Positions 17,476-25,970 of a DNA stretch of 64,000 bases are shown here, piece by piece; the stretch's first letter is position 1; each line of letters opens with the position of its first letter. The translations under genes were made by a program, and so were the position numbers. Below the pieces are notes generated by a model that was not told the DNA's origin, did no database searches, and saw only the letters and a program-made list of their open reading frames with translations. Location: the NCBI GenBank assembly GCA_963817615.1, contig CAWFPH010000002.1:1364001-1428000 (forward strand), given 5' to 3'. Origin of the DNA: FEN-1219 sp963817615 (lineage in GTDB: Bacteria > Pseudomonadota > Gammaproteobacteria > Steroidobacterales > Rariloculaceae).

Positions 17476-18565
17476 CGCGCGGGTCTCGTGCGCGGCGGGC
17501 TGCACCGCCGCGTGCCGTCGTCTCGAGCAGCTCGACGGTTTTCGCGATCATCGCGTCGAAGCGGTGCCGTGCCTCGTAGTCCGCGCGAGCGTTCCGCCCC
17601 AGCCGTTCACGTAGGCCGGCCTCGCCGAACAAGCGGTCGAGCGCGCGCTCGAGCCCGTCCACGCCCGCCGCTTGCTCGACGAGCAGACCGTTGCGCTCGG
17701 ACGCCACGACGTCGCGCACGCCTGGGATATCGTAGGCGATTGCGGGCAATCCGAAGGAGAACGCCTCGAGGATCACGAGCGGCATGCCCTCGTGTGACGA
17801 CGGCAACAGCAGTGCCGCGGAGCGCACGTAAGCGTGCGCCGGATCGGACAAGAAGCCGAGATACTCGAGCACCCCGGGCGGCAGCTCGCGCGCCGCGGCC
17901 GCCGCCCGCTCCGCGAGTGGACCGGTGCCCGCGATGCCGAGCGTCCACGACCGCCGCTCGCTGGGACGCGCCGCGCAACGCCGTGCGAGCTCGAGCAAAT
18001 CGTCGATGCCCTTCTCCGGCGAGACTCGGCCGAGAAAGAGCGCGCGATTCGTGCCGCGCGACGCCGCGTGCGGATCGGGCACGCCGTTCTCGATCAGCAC
18101 GGCCTTTGCGCGCGCGCGCGGCCGCAGCTCGTCGAGCATCGAGCGCGACACGCAGATGGTTGCGGCGAGTCTGCCAAGCGAATAGTCCGTCAGGCGGTTC
18201 TCGAGCGCGGTTCGGACGTCGAGCCTCGACTTCGGTCGCGGCCGAGTCAGGTGCTTGGTGGCGGTCTTCGGCACGTGCGGCGGTAGGCGCACGAAGGGCG
18301 CGAGGTGAATCGCTCGATCGGCGTTGAAATGCAGGAGATCGACGCGCTCCTCGGCGGCGGCGGCCGCGATGAGCCGCCGCGCACGCGGCAGCTGCTTGAA
18401 CCGGCTCGCTGCATGCCAGAAGCGATCGCTTGCGGCCGCGAGCTCCTCGCGCGGTGCGATGCAGCCGATCCAATGACCGCGCGCTCGCAGCGCCTGCATG
18501 AGCCACAGCAGATAGCGCTCGGAGCCGCCCCACCCGGAGCCGAGGTCGACGAACAGGAACCGCAT
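17462..18565 (-). CDS. Glycosyltransferase family 4
   Basis: 367 residues in two Rossmann lobes. The N-terminal acceptor lobe has GSGWGGSERYLLWLMQALR and the C-terminal donor lobe has ALFLGRVSPEKGIDDLLELA. The EX7E-type motif is SSHEGMPLVILEAFSFGLP, followed by AYDIPGVRD. These are GT-B retaining enzymes using nucleotide sugars, here presumably for the surface polysaccharide made by this cluster. ATG 18565 is taken; TTG or GTG starts up to seven codons earlier are possible. It is divergent from the second GT4 gene with about 40 bp between starts. Confidence 0.88.
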   Translation of the reverse strand: MRFLFVDLGSGWGGSERYLLWLMQALRARGHWIGCIAPREELAAASDRFWHAASRFKQLPRARRLIAAAAAEERVDLLHFNADRAIHLAPFVRLPPHVPKTATKHLTRPRPKSRLDVRTALENRLTDYSLGRLAATICVSRSMLDELRPRARAKAVLIENGVPDPHAASRGTNRALFLGRVSPEKGIDDLLELARRCAARPSERRSWTLGIAGTGPLAERAAAAARELPPGVLEYLGFLSDPAHAYVRSAALLLPSSHEGMPLVILEAFSFGLPAIAYDIPGVRDVVASERNGLLVEQAAGVDGLERALDRLFGEAGLRERLGRNARADYEARHRFDAMIAKTVELLETTARGGAARRARDPRVTAW

Positions 18566-18606
18566 GCCGTTGTTGCTCACGACCAATACTATGGTATGGA
18601 TTCGGG

Positions 18607-19713
18607 ATGCTGAGAATCGGCGTCGACGCGACGATGCTGCAGCCGGTGCGTACCGGCGTCGGTAACTACGTGTTCAACCTGCTGCGCGCCTACCGGGCGC
18701 TGCGGCCCGAAGTTGCGCTCGTGCTGTTCTCGAACGACGCGGTGAGCGACGAAGCCAAGGCGTTCGGCGAATGCGTGGAGCACGTCGCGGCGCCCGTGAA
18801 GAAGGGGCCGCTGTGGATGAGCACCGGCTTGCCGCCGCTGCTCAAGCGCTGCGCGGTCGACGTATTCTGGGGCGGCAACGGCTATCTGCCGCTGGTCGTG
18901 CCGGCCCGCGTGCGCCGGGTCGTGACGATTCACGACTTCGTCTACCGGCACGCCGGCGACACGATTCCCGGCATCAGCCGGCTGAGCCGGCGCATTCTGC
19001 AGCCGCTTGCGATCCGCCAGGCCGACGCGCTCGTCTGCGTCTCGCAAAGCACTGCGCGCGAGGTTCGGGAGCTCTGCGGGCGAACGGCGGACGCGGTGCT
19101 CGAGCCGCTGATCGATGCCGCGTATCGGCCCGCGCCGACGGCCGAGATCGAAGCTTTGCGTCGACGCCACGGCCTGCCGGCGCGCTTTATGTTGACCATC
19201 GGCACGCTCGAGCCGCGCAAGAACCTCGTCGCGCTGCTGCGCGCGTACGTGCGCGTGCGCGAGCGCGGCGTGCCGCTGCCGCAGCTCGTGCTCGCCGGGC
19301 GGATCGGCTGGCTCAGCGACGACATACGCGCGACGCTCGATCGCGCGACGAGCCGCGGCTTCGTGCGCTTTCTCGGCTACGTGCCGCAGCCGGAGCTGCC
19401 GGCGCTGTATTCCGCAGCCGAGGTGTTCTTGTTCGTGCCGCTCTACGAAGGGTTCGGGATGCCGGCACGCGAGGCGCTGCTTTGCGGCACGCCGGTCATC
19501 GCGTCGGACATCGGCGCGATGCAGGAAGCGACGCTGGGCCGAGCGCGTTTGATCGCACCCAACGAACGGTCGATCGAGCGTGCGCTGCTCGATTATCCGT
19601 CGCCGGGATTCGTGCGCGAGCCGGCGAGTGCCGCGTTGCGCTCCGACGACGCCATCCCCGGCGCTTTCGCAGAGCTGCTCGAGCGCGCGGCCGCGCTGCG
19701 GCGCAGCGCGTAA
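18607..19713 (+). CDS. Glycosyltransferase family 4 (mannosyltransferase-like)
   Basis: 368 residues. The N-terminus GVDATMLQPVRTGVGNYVFN is the usual acceptor-lobe start of GT4 mannosyl/rhamnosyltransferases. HDFVYRH follows, then LTIGTLEPRKNLVALLRAY opens the donor lobe, and PLYEGFGMPAREALLCGTPV is the EX7E region. Probably adds a hexose to the cluster's lipid-linked repeat unit. It is divergent from the GT4 at 17462 and convergent with the MBL hydrolase (6 bp between ends). Confidence 0.88.
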   Translation: MLRIGVDATMLQPVRTGVGNYVFNLLRAYRALRPEVALVLFSNDAVSDEAKAFGECVEHVAAPVKKGPLWMSTGLPPLLKRCAVDVFWGGNGYLPLVVPARVRRVVTIHDFVYRHAGDTIPGISRLSRRILQPLAIRQADALVCVSQSTAREVRELCGRTADAVLEPLIDAAYRPAPTAEIEALRRRHGLPARFMLTIGTLEPRKNLVALLRAYVRVRERGVPLPQLVLAGRIGWLSDDIRATLDRATSRGFVRFLGYVPQPELPALYSAAEVFLFVPLYEGFGMPAREALLCGTPVIASDIGAMQEATLGRARLIAPNERSIERALLDYPSPGFVREPASAALRSDDAIPGAFAELLERAAALRRSA

Positions 19714-19719
19714 GCGGCC

Positions 19720-20637
19720 TCAATTCTTCTTTTGCAGCTCCGCGATCAACGTGTCGACGAATTGGGGAATGAACGCGGGCGGCCCGCCGACCTTCGCCTC
19801 GAAGTCGGCGGTCGGCTTCATCGCGCGGATCTCCTCCGGCGTCTTGCCTTCGCGCAGCGCCTTCGCGATGCGGTCGCGCACCGTCACGATCAGGTCGCGG
19901 TGCGCGACGAGCGCCGCACGGTCGGCGACCGGTCCGTGGCCCGGCACGACCTTCGTGCTCGGCCCTGCGAGCTCGATCAGCTTGTTCAGCGCCTCGAGCG
20001 TGCCGAGCACGGTGCCGCCGTTGCCGGTAGCCGCGGCCGGGAACCCGACCGAGCGGAACACGTCGCCCGTCATCAGCACGTCCGCGTTCACGAACTTCAC
20101 GGCGGTGTCGCCGTTCGTGTGCGCGGGCGGCAGCGGAATCAGCTGCACGGTCTCGTCGTCGAGGTAGACGGTGAGCGGTGCGTCGTAGAGCACCGTCGGG
20201 AGCGCGGCGGGCGGCGCGACCGGCGGAATCTGGCCGTTACCCGGCGCGGGCCGCGGATGCAGCAACTGCTCGCGCACGTTCGGCCGGCCGAGGATCACGG
20301 CGCCTAGCTTCGCGAAGTTCTCGTTGCCGCCCGTGTGATCGGTGTGCACGTGCGTATTCACGAGGAATTTGAACGGTGCGTCCGTGAGCTCGCGGATCGC
20401 GGCCGCGAGCTTGTCGGACACGCGCGCGAACTGCGAGTCGACGAGGAACACGCCCTCGGGCCCGACGAGCGCCGCCATGCGGCCGCCCTGGCCGTCGAGC
20501 CCGTAGACGTTGCCGCCGAGCTTCGTCACGACGATCTTGACCTCGGGCGGCGCGGCACCCGGCGCCGCTGGTGGCGCCTGCGCGGATGCGGCCTGCGCCG
20601 CGCCGATGGCGAGCAGCGCGAACAGTGCGAGTCTCAT
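19720..20637 (-). CDS. Exported MBL-fold metallo-hydrolase
   Basis: 305 residues with a signal peptide (MRLALFALLAIGAAQAASA). The metal-binding motif is HVHTDH at about residue 95-100; further ligands are HTNGD and MTGDVF and, late, VPGHGP. This pattern matches subclass B-type periplasmic MBL proteins of the quinoprotein-relay or beta-lactamase-like kind. Activity is hydrolytic but the substrate is unassigned. ATG 20637 opens the signal peptide; the longer in-frame start is rejected for that reason. Confidence 0.88.
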   Translation of the reverse strand: MRLALFALLAIGAAQAASAQAPPAAPGAAPPEVKIVVTKLGGNVYGLDGQGGRMAALVGPEGVFLVDSQFARVSDKLAAAIRELTDAPFKFLVNTHVHTDHTGGNENFAKLGAVILGRPNVREQLLHPRPAPGNGQIPPVAPPAALPTVLYDAPLTVYLDDETVQLIPLPPAHTNGDTAVKFVNADVLMTGDVFRSVGFPAAATGNGGTVLGTLEALNKLIELAGPSTKVVPGHGPVADRAALVAHRDLIVTVRDRIAKALREGKTPEEIRAMKPTADFEAKVGGPPAFIPQFVDTLIAELQKKN

Positions 20638-20787
20638 ATCGGTTTCCCCCGGTTGCGGCGCGCCTGGGAGCGGCGAGCGCCTCATTGCGTGCGGGGGATT
20701 ATCCGCGATTTCGCGGCCGTCGAGCGCCGCGCCGCGAGGACGCGGCGTCCGTCCCGGGAGTCGACAGGACGGGCGCCGCGGGAGACG

Positions 20788-21723
20788 TCAGAAATCCGCG
20801 ACCGTCTCCAGGTCGCCCGTGACCGTCTCGTTGGTCGTGCCGACGAACTGCAGCTCCTTCGGCCCGCCGGTCTCATCCGTGCTCGGGTCGTCGTTCGCGG
20901 CCTGACAGGTGAACGCGACCGTGTACTCGCCCGGCGCGAGCAGCGTGCGATAGGTGTAGTCGCCGTTCGCGTCCTGGCTCACGGCGGCCGTCGCGATCGG
21001 ATCGGGATCGACGCCGTCGACGTCGTCGGGCGCGACGTCGCTGCCCGCGAAGATGTAGACGACGTTGCCGATGTCGACGTTGGCGTCGTCCGCGAGGCAG
21101 CCGTTCGGATCGCCGGTCGCCGTCAACGTGCCCAGCGCGACCGTGCCGCGCAGCACGCCGTACTCGCTCACGTCGATCACCCTGAACGCAGGCTTCAGCA
21201 TGTAGCCCGGCTGGCCGGGCGGTCCGACCAGACCCTTGCGCAGGTCCCAGTCGAACATCAGCTTCACGGCCTGATTCGCCGCGACGTCGAACCCGTCGAC
21301 GAGCCGCACGCGGCCGCTCGGCACGCGCAGCTCGACCTGGCCGCCCGTTTGGGTCATCACATAGGAGTCGTACACGCCGTCGAACGTGGCGCTCACGTCC
21401 ATCGCGAGCCAGTCGTAGCTGCCGGCCGCGATCGACGCACCGTCGATCAGCAGCGCGGCGTGGTCTTGCGAATGTGCGAGCAGATCGAGCGTTTGCGGCC
21501 CGCTCGCGAGCGGCAGCTCGTACGCCTCGCCGTCGCTCGGTTTGATCCAGATCGCGTCGATCTTCACGTGCACCTCGGCCACGTCGTCGACCGGCGCATC
21601 CGCGAGCGACACGCTCAAGCTTGCGCCGTTCGGTGAGCCCCCATCGCCGCCGCCGCTGCAGCCCGCCATCAGCAACGCGGTCGCCGCTGCGATCCATCCT
21701 TGTCGTGCACCGATCGAATCCAT
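20788..21723 (-). CDS. DUF4382 lipoprotein
   Basis: 311 residues. The lipoprotein signal ends LLMAGC (Cys about 22) followed by a Gly/Ser linker. The DUF4382 domain starts SLSVSLADAPVDDVAEVHVKIDAIWI and carries QTLDLLAH and AGSYDWLAMDVSA, all typical. A second Ig-like/carboxypeptidase-regulatory segment (TYRTLLAPGEYTVAFTCQA) ends the protein. Function unknown, probably outer-membrane or surface attached. Its start faces the ECF sigma gene 185 bp away. Confidence 0.88.
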   Translation of the reverse strand: MDSIGARQGWIAAATALLMAGCSGGGDGGSPNGASLSVSLADAPVDDVAEVHVKIDAIWIKPSDGEAYELPLASGPQTLDLLAHSQDHAALLIDGASIAAGSYDWLAMDVSATFDGVYDSYVMTQTGGQVELRVPSGRVRLVDGFDVAANQAVKLMFDWDLRKGLVGPPGQPGYMLKPAFRVIDVSEYGVLRGTVALGTLTATGDPNGCLADDANVDIGNVVYIFAGSDVAPDDVDGVDPDPIATAAVSQDANGDYTYRTLLAPGEYTVAFTCQAANDDPSTDETGGPKELQFVGTTNETVTGDLETVADF

Positions 21724-21853
21724 GCCGTTCCTCCCTCGCCGCCGGCTGGCGGAAAACTCTTCGGGTGTTACACGGCTCTCGCGCCGGGACGTTCCATGCA
21801 ATTGACATAAGCGTGTCCTCGGGAGCGGGCGCGTCTCGAATTCGCGCGGTCGG

Positions 21854-21883
21854 GGAACCGAACCGGCCCCCGTGCGTGTATAG
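21854..21883 (+). promoter_or_regulatory. Candidate ECF-type promoter upstream of the sigma gene
   Basis: GGAACC (21854-21859) and CGTGTATAG (21875-21883), with 16 bases between GGAACC and GTGTAT, resemble the GGAAC...CGTAT type of ECF sigma promoters. Its location 26 bp before the sigma ATG would fit autoregulation. Pattern match only. Confidence 0.45.
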
Positions 21884-21908
21884 AGGGGACGGTGATGACA
21901 ACGGGCGG

Positions 21909-22487
21909 ATGGCGAAATTGACGGTGGCGTCGGGCCCGCAACCCGAAGCGGAACGGCGCTTTCAGGCGCTGGTGCAGCCGCATTACGAGACGCTGTACCG
22001 GACGGCCTACCGGCTCACGCGCTCGACGCACGATGCGGAGGATCTGGTGCAGGAGGTCTGCGTGCGGGCCTATCCGCGGCTCACGGAGCTCGAGCGTCTC
22101 GAGCAGCCGCGCGGCTGGCTCGCCAAGGTGCTCTATCGGTTGTTCATCGATTCGGCGCGCCGTTACGAGCGATCGAACGTGACCTCGCTCGAGCTGATCG
22201 ACGCGGCCGCGCTCGAGGGCGACGAGCCCGGGCCGCCGGAGCAGGCCGAGCGCGCGCTCGCGCAGCGGCTGCTCGATCGAGCCTGGGTGCATCTCGATCG
22301 GGAGCAGCAAGTTCTGCTTGCGCTGCACGATGTCGAGGGCTACACCTTGAACGAGCTGCACGAAGTTACCGGCTTGAAGGAGGGCACCCTGAAATCGCGG
22401 CTGCACCGCGCACGCGTGCGCCTCGGTAAGTTGCTGCAGCGGGACGCGGGCTCGGAAGGGCCGGCCCGGACGGGAGCGGTGCGATGA
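21909..22487 (+). CDS. ECF RNA polymerase sigma factor
   Basis: 192 residues. Region 2 is visible (PHYETLYRTAYRLTRSTHDAEDLVQEVCVRAY). A short linker follows, then region 4 (LDREQQVLLALHDVEGYTLNELHEVTGLKEGTLKSRLHRAR) ending in the DNA-binding helix. It lacks region 3, as ECF factors do. The next gene, a membrane anti-sigma candidate, overlaps by 4 bp (ATGA), a typical coupled arrangement. Likely autoregulated from the promoter at 21854. The signal it answers is not evident. Confidence 0.92.
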   Translation: MAKLTVASGPQPEAERRFQALVQPHYETLYRTAYRLTRSTHDAEDLVQEVCVRAYPRLTELERLEQPRGWLAKVLYRLFIDSARRYERSNVTSLELIDAAALEGDEPGPPEQAERALAQRLLDRAWVHLDREQQVLLALHDVEGYTLNELHEVTGLKEGTLKSRLHRARVRLGKLLQRDAGSEGPARTGAVR

Positions 22488-23167
22488 GATGCGAAGACGT
22501 TTTGACCGTGCTTCGAGCGGCCGACGGGTCGGAGGACTCGCGCGGCGAGGCGCTCGATCATCTTGCGACGTGCGACGATTGTCGCGCGGCCGCGCAGGCG
22601 GTTGCGGCGCTGCGCGCGGACGGGCAGCGAGCGATTCGCCCGCCGAGCGGCGCTGCGCTCACGCGCGCGGTCGCGCGCGCCGCGCGTGTCCGCGAGCGGC
22701 CTGCCATCGTGCGGCCGAACCGCTTCTGGACGGGCGTCGCGGTCGGCGGTGCGCTCGCGGCGGGCGTCGCCACCGTGGTGGTCGCGTTGATGCCGGCCGT
22801 GCGCGGCCTCGCGCCGGCCGCCGTGCCCGCGATCACGGTCGCGCTCGACGAGGTGCACGACGTGAAGCTCGCGCTCGATTCGCCCGAGCCGCTCGACGAT
22901 GCAGCGATCCGCGTCGTGCTGAGCGGTCCGATCGCGCTCGATGGTTATGGCGAGGAGCGGGAGATCGCGTGGAGCACCCACCTCGCGCGGGGCGTCAACG
23001 AGCTCACGCTGCCGATCGTCGCGTCGGCGCCCGGCGGCGGCCAGCTGCTGGTCGAAGTGCGTTCCGGCGAGCGCCGCCGGACTTTCGTGGTGGACGTGCG
23101 TGCCGTGGCCGAGCGCGCGGGGCCGGCTGCCGCGGTGCCGGTAGTCGCGAAGCCGCTGGGCGTCTGA
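22484..23167 (+). CDS. Membrane anti-sigma factor (zinc-finger type)
   Basis: 227 residues. The cytoplasmic N-terminus has Cys at residue 3 and HLATCDDCRAAA, an HxxxCxxC pattern of zinc-binding anti-sigma domains. One transmembrane helix (WTGVAVGGALAAGVATVVVALM) is at about residues 82-103. A periplasmic domain of about 115 residues is rich in beta strands. ATG overlaps the sigma stop. It presumably holds the sigma factor at the membrane until an envelope signal arrives. Confidence 0.85.
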   Translation: MRCEDVLTVLRAADGSEDSRGEALDHLATCDDCRAAAQAVAALRADGQRAIRPPSGAALTRAVARAARVRERPAIVRPNRFWTGVAVGGALAAGVATVVVALMPAVRGLAPAAVPAITVALDEVHDVKLALDSPEPLDDAAIRVVLSGPIALDGYGEEREIAWSTHLARGVNELTLPIVASAPGGGQLLVEVRSGERRRTFVVDVRAVAERAGPAAAVPVVAKPLGV

Positions 23168-23235
23168 GGCGTGAGGGAACCGAGATGCGCTTGATCCGTG
23201 TTGACCCGCAGAGCAATCCCGTCGGGAGAAGGGTC

Positions 23236-23673
23236 ATGTCCACGAGGGTTCGGCTGTTGTTGACGGCCGCGACGGCGATGGCGGCGTCGGTCGCGGGGCG
23301 CGCACAGGCGCAGCCGCAGTCGCCGCCGCCCGGGAACCTCGATCTCACGATGGTGCTCTTGCCCGAGAACGCCAAGGCGCCCGACGAGGTCACGCGTCAC
23401 ATCGAGCTGCCGCCGCGGCCGGCGACGCCGCCGTCGCACGAGCAGCCTGCGCCGGGGAAGCGGCCGGACGGCGTGGGCGAGGGCCGCGACACGGCCACCG
23501 AAACCCGCGAGCGCGGTCGCGACTTCGGTCGCGACGTCGCGGAGCAGGCGCGCGAGAATCGCGAGAACGCCGGTCGGGGGCAGAAGCCGGACAAGCCGGA
23601 AAAGCCCGAGACGCCGGCTCCGCCGATCGAGCCTCCGGGCAAGCCCACGAACCCGGGGCCCCCGCCGCAATGA
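23236..23673 (+). CDS. Exported Pro/Arg-rich protein in the ECF operon
   Basis: 145 residues with a signal peptide (MSTRVRLLLTAATAMAASVA). The mature part is low complexity: a short ordered start (NLDLTMVLLPENAKAPDEVT), Pro-rich stretches, a charged Arg/Glu region (TETRERGRDFGRDVAEQARE) and a PEKPETPAPP-type tail. ATG 23236 has GGGAGAAGGG upstream; an in-frame ATG at 23185 is the alternative. Third gene of the sigma operon. No family recognised. Confidence 0.65.
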   Translation: MSTRVRLLLTAATAMAASVAGRAQAQPQSPPPGNLDLTMVLLPENAKAPDEVTRHIELPPRPATPPSHEQPAPGKRPDGVGEGRDTATETRERGRDFGRDVAEQARENRENAGRGQKPDKPEKPETPAPPIEPPGKPTNPGPPPQ

Positions 23674-23785
23674 ATCGATGAGCTTGCCCGGCGACGCGAG
23701 CCGCGAACGCGCGTAGCGGCGCAAGCATCGTGCGGCGCGACGGCCGTCGGCCGCCGGTTCGCTGCGCAGTACACTGCACCGGTCC

Positions 23786-25081
23786 ATGGTGTGGTGCAGA
23801 CCGATCGTCTCGATATTCGGAATTCGTTTGGCACGGCTTGCCGCGTGCGCCGCGCTCGCCGTGTTGCCGCTGGTCGCCGTCGCGCAGCCGCCGGGGGCCG
23901 GTTCGTCGTTCGCCGCAGCGAGCGCGGCGTTCGCGCGAGGCGACTTTGGCGAGGCGCTGCGATCGTTCATCGCGGCGCGCGCTGCGAGCGCACCGACGCC
24001 GGCCCTCGACTACAACATCGGTGTTTGCGAGTACAAGCTGGGCGACTACGCCGCGGCCGAAGCATCGTTCCGCGAGCTCGGTCGAGCGTTTCCCGCGTTC
24101 CGCGCACTTGCCGACTACAACCGCGGCCTTGCGCTCGCGAAGCTCGGGCGCGCGCGCGAGGCGCGCACGGCGTTCGCCGCCGCGGCGAGCGCCGGCGGCG
24201 AGGCCGTCCGCCGGCTCGCCGATGCCGAGCTCGCCGCGCTCGACGCGGGTGCGCCCACGGCTGCGCAAAGGTGGGCCGGCGCCTTCGACTTGGCGGTTGG
24301 GCACGACGACGACGTCGCGCTCGTCGCGGAGCTCAGCTTGCCGGCGGGTCAAGCAGCGGGCAGCACGTTCACGGAGGCCGTTGCGGCCGCGAGCCGATCG
24401 TTCGCGACGGGCGTGCCGCTCAGGCTCGACGTGAGCGGCTACTCCGTGCGCTATCGGGACACTTCGCAATACGATCAGGACGCGCTGCGCATCGAGCTCA
24501 CTGCGCTCGAGCGACCCGCGCCATGGCGCTTCGAGGCGGGTCCGTATTTCGACTACGGCACGCTCGATGGCCGCGGCCTGCAGCGCATACTCGGCATCGA
24601 CGCGCGCGCGCAGCGTTCGGTGGCGGCACGCGCCAGCCTCGACCTGCGCGCGAGCTACGAGACGATCGATCCGATTGCGGCTGCCTACGCGTTTCTCGAC
24701 GGCACGCGCGGCAGGCTCCAGGCCGCCCTGGACTTCGATGTGCGCTCGGGACGCGTGCGCGCCGCGCTCGGTCTGGAGACGAACGATCGCGATGATCCGA
24801 GCGTATCGCCCGAGCGCCACCGTGTGAGCGTCGCCTACCGTCGCGCGCTCGCGCCGAGCTGGTGGCTCGACGGCGAGCTCGCGTATCGCCGCAGCCGCTA
24901 CGGCGATCTCGCAATCGAGCGGCGCGAGGACCTGACGGAGCTGCACGTGCTGGCGCGCCGCGAGCTCACCGGCGATTGGACGTTCAACGTCGATTATCTT
25001 TGGTCCGATAACGACGCAACGGACCCCGCGTATGCGTACACGAGCCGGCGCCTCGGGCTCGGCGCCTCGAAGAGCTTCTGA
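23786..25081 (+). CDS. TPR-barrel outer-membrane protein (surface lipoprotein assembly modifier-like)
   Basis: 431 residues with a signal peptide (RLARLAACAALAVLPLVAVA). About three TPR-like repeats follow (residues 40-150; ALDYNIGVCEYKLGDYAAAEASF, ALADYNRGLALAKLGRAREA). The remaining about 260 residues alternate as beta strands and end GLGASKSF, an outer-membrane barrel terminus. The architecture resembles Slam-like or other TPR-plus-barrel proteins; family assignment is tentative. It follows the Pro-rich gene by 112 bp and is probably the effector output of the ECF operon. Confidence 0.7.
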   Translation: MVWCRPIVSIFGIRLARLAACAALAVLPLVAVAQPPGAGSSFAAASAAFARGDFGEALRSFIAARAASAPTPALDYNIGVCEYKLGDYAAAEASFRELGRAFPAFRALADYNRGLALAKLGRAREARTAFAAAASAGGEAVRRLADAELAALDAGAPTAAQRWAGAFDLAVGHDDDVALVAELSLPAGQAAGSTFTEAVAAASRSFATGVPLRLDVSGYSVRYRDTSQYDQDALRIELTALERPAPWRFEAGPYFDYGTLDGRGLQRILGIDARAQRSVAARASLDLRASYETIDPIAAAYAFLDGTRGRLQAALDFDVRSGRVRAALGLETNDRDDPSVSPERHRVSVAYRRALAPSWWLDGELAYRRSRYGDLAIERREDLTELHVLARRELTGDWTFNVDYLWSDNDATDPAYAYTSRRLGLGASKSF

Positions 25082-25102
25082 CGCCGCGTTCGCGCATCTG
25101 CG

Positions 25103-25132
25103 TTGACGATGCGCGGGCGGCGTGCCTACATT
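25103..25132 (+). promoter_or_regulatory. Candidate sigma70 promoter for the GST gene
   Basis: TTGACG (25103-25108), 18-base spacer, TACATT (25127-25132), 23 bp before the ATG at 25156. Moderate match to consensus. Confidence 0.4.
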
Positions 25133-25155
25133 GAGCCCGGACTTCGGAGCGAACG

Positions 25156-25770
25156 ATGATTCGTCTGCACGCGACCAAGGGTTCGATCAACGGCTACAAG
25201 GTGCGGCTACTGCTCGCGATGCTCGAGATGCCGTACGAGCTCGTCGAGCCCGATATGTACGCGGGCGAGCATAAGCGCGAGCCGTTCTTGACGCTCAATC
25301 CGTTCGGCCAAATGCCCGCCCTCACGGACGGCGACTACACGATCGCCGACTCCCACGCGTGCCTCGTCTATATTGCGCGCCAGTACGACCCGAGCAACCG
25401 TTGGCTGCCGATCGACGCGCAAGGCGAGGCGAAGGTGGCGGAGTGGCTGTCGAAGTCCGCGAACGAGGTGCACCAGGGGCCGTGGATGAAGCGAGCGAAA
25501 ATCCGCCGCCCCGACGCGATCAAGCTCTCCGACGAGGAGATCGACGCGCGCTGCGATCACATCTTGCGGCTCATGGAGGCGCATCTCGCGAAGCGCGACT
25601 GGCTCGCGCTCGGCCGTCCTACGATCGCGGACTTGTCGTGCTTCGGCCCGATCTCGCTGCTGAAGATCTCGGGCTACGACACCGACAAGTGGGCGCACGT
25701 CTCGAGCTGGCTCGACCGCATCCGTGCGCTCCCGCATGCCCACGACATCGACGGGACGCCGTACCGTTGA
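25156..25770 (+). CDS. Glutathione S-transferase family protein
   Basis: 204 residues. The thioredoxin-like N-terminal domain starts MIRLHATKGSINGYKVRLLLAML and has the cis-Pro motif NPFGQMPAL and the glutathione-binding IADSHACLVYIA. The all-helical C-terminal domain has the N-capping-type stretch LGRPTIADLSCFGP. Family members conjugate or reduce with glutathione in the cytosol; the substrate is unknown. A promoter candidate sits directly upstream. Confidence 0.92.
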   Translation: MIRLHATKGSINGYKVRLLLAMLEMPYELVEPDMYAGEHKREPFLTLNPFGQMPALTDGDYTIADSHACLVYIARQYDPSNRWLPIDAQGEAKVAEWLSKSANEVHQGPWMKRAKIRRPDAIKLSDEEIDARCDHILRLMEAHLAKRDWLALGRPTIADLSCFGPISLLKISGYDTDKWAHVSSWLDRIRALPHAHDIDGTPYR

Positions 25771-25807
25771 TGCGGTCTTGGTGCGCGCCGCGAAGCGGTG
25801 CCAGTAG

Positions 25808-25929
25808 CGGAGGCGCGCGCGTACGTAGGGCGCTTCCGGGAACGCCGTGAATCCGTCCCTGGAGGCTCGCGCGGCGCCTTCCCTGGCGCCGAACGTCCCG
25901 GAAGCGCCCTACCTACGCGCGCGCCTCCG
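25808..25929. repeat. 122-bp inverted-repeat element between convergent genes
   Basis: The 34-base arms at 25808-25841 and 25896-25929 are reverse complements with a single mismatch. The 54-base centre contains a smaller GGCGCC...GGCGCC hairpin and the stretches CCGTGAATCCGTCCCTGG and CTCGCGCGGCGCC. I recall similar elements (GTGAATCC-ATCCCTGG type) scattered between genes in Xanthomonadales-like genomes, so this is probably a dispersed REP/MITE-like repeat. It lies between convergent stops (25770 and 25971) and would also work as a bidirectional terminator. Confidence 0.85.
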
Positions 25930-25970
25930 TGCCGAGGGCTGTGCTTCGGGACGCTACCGGCACGTTGTGG

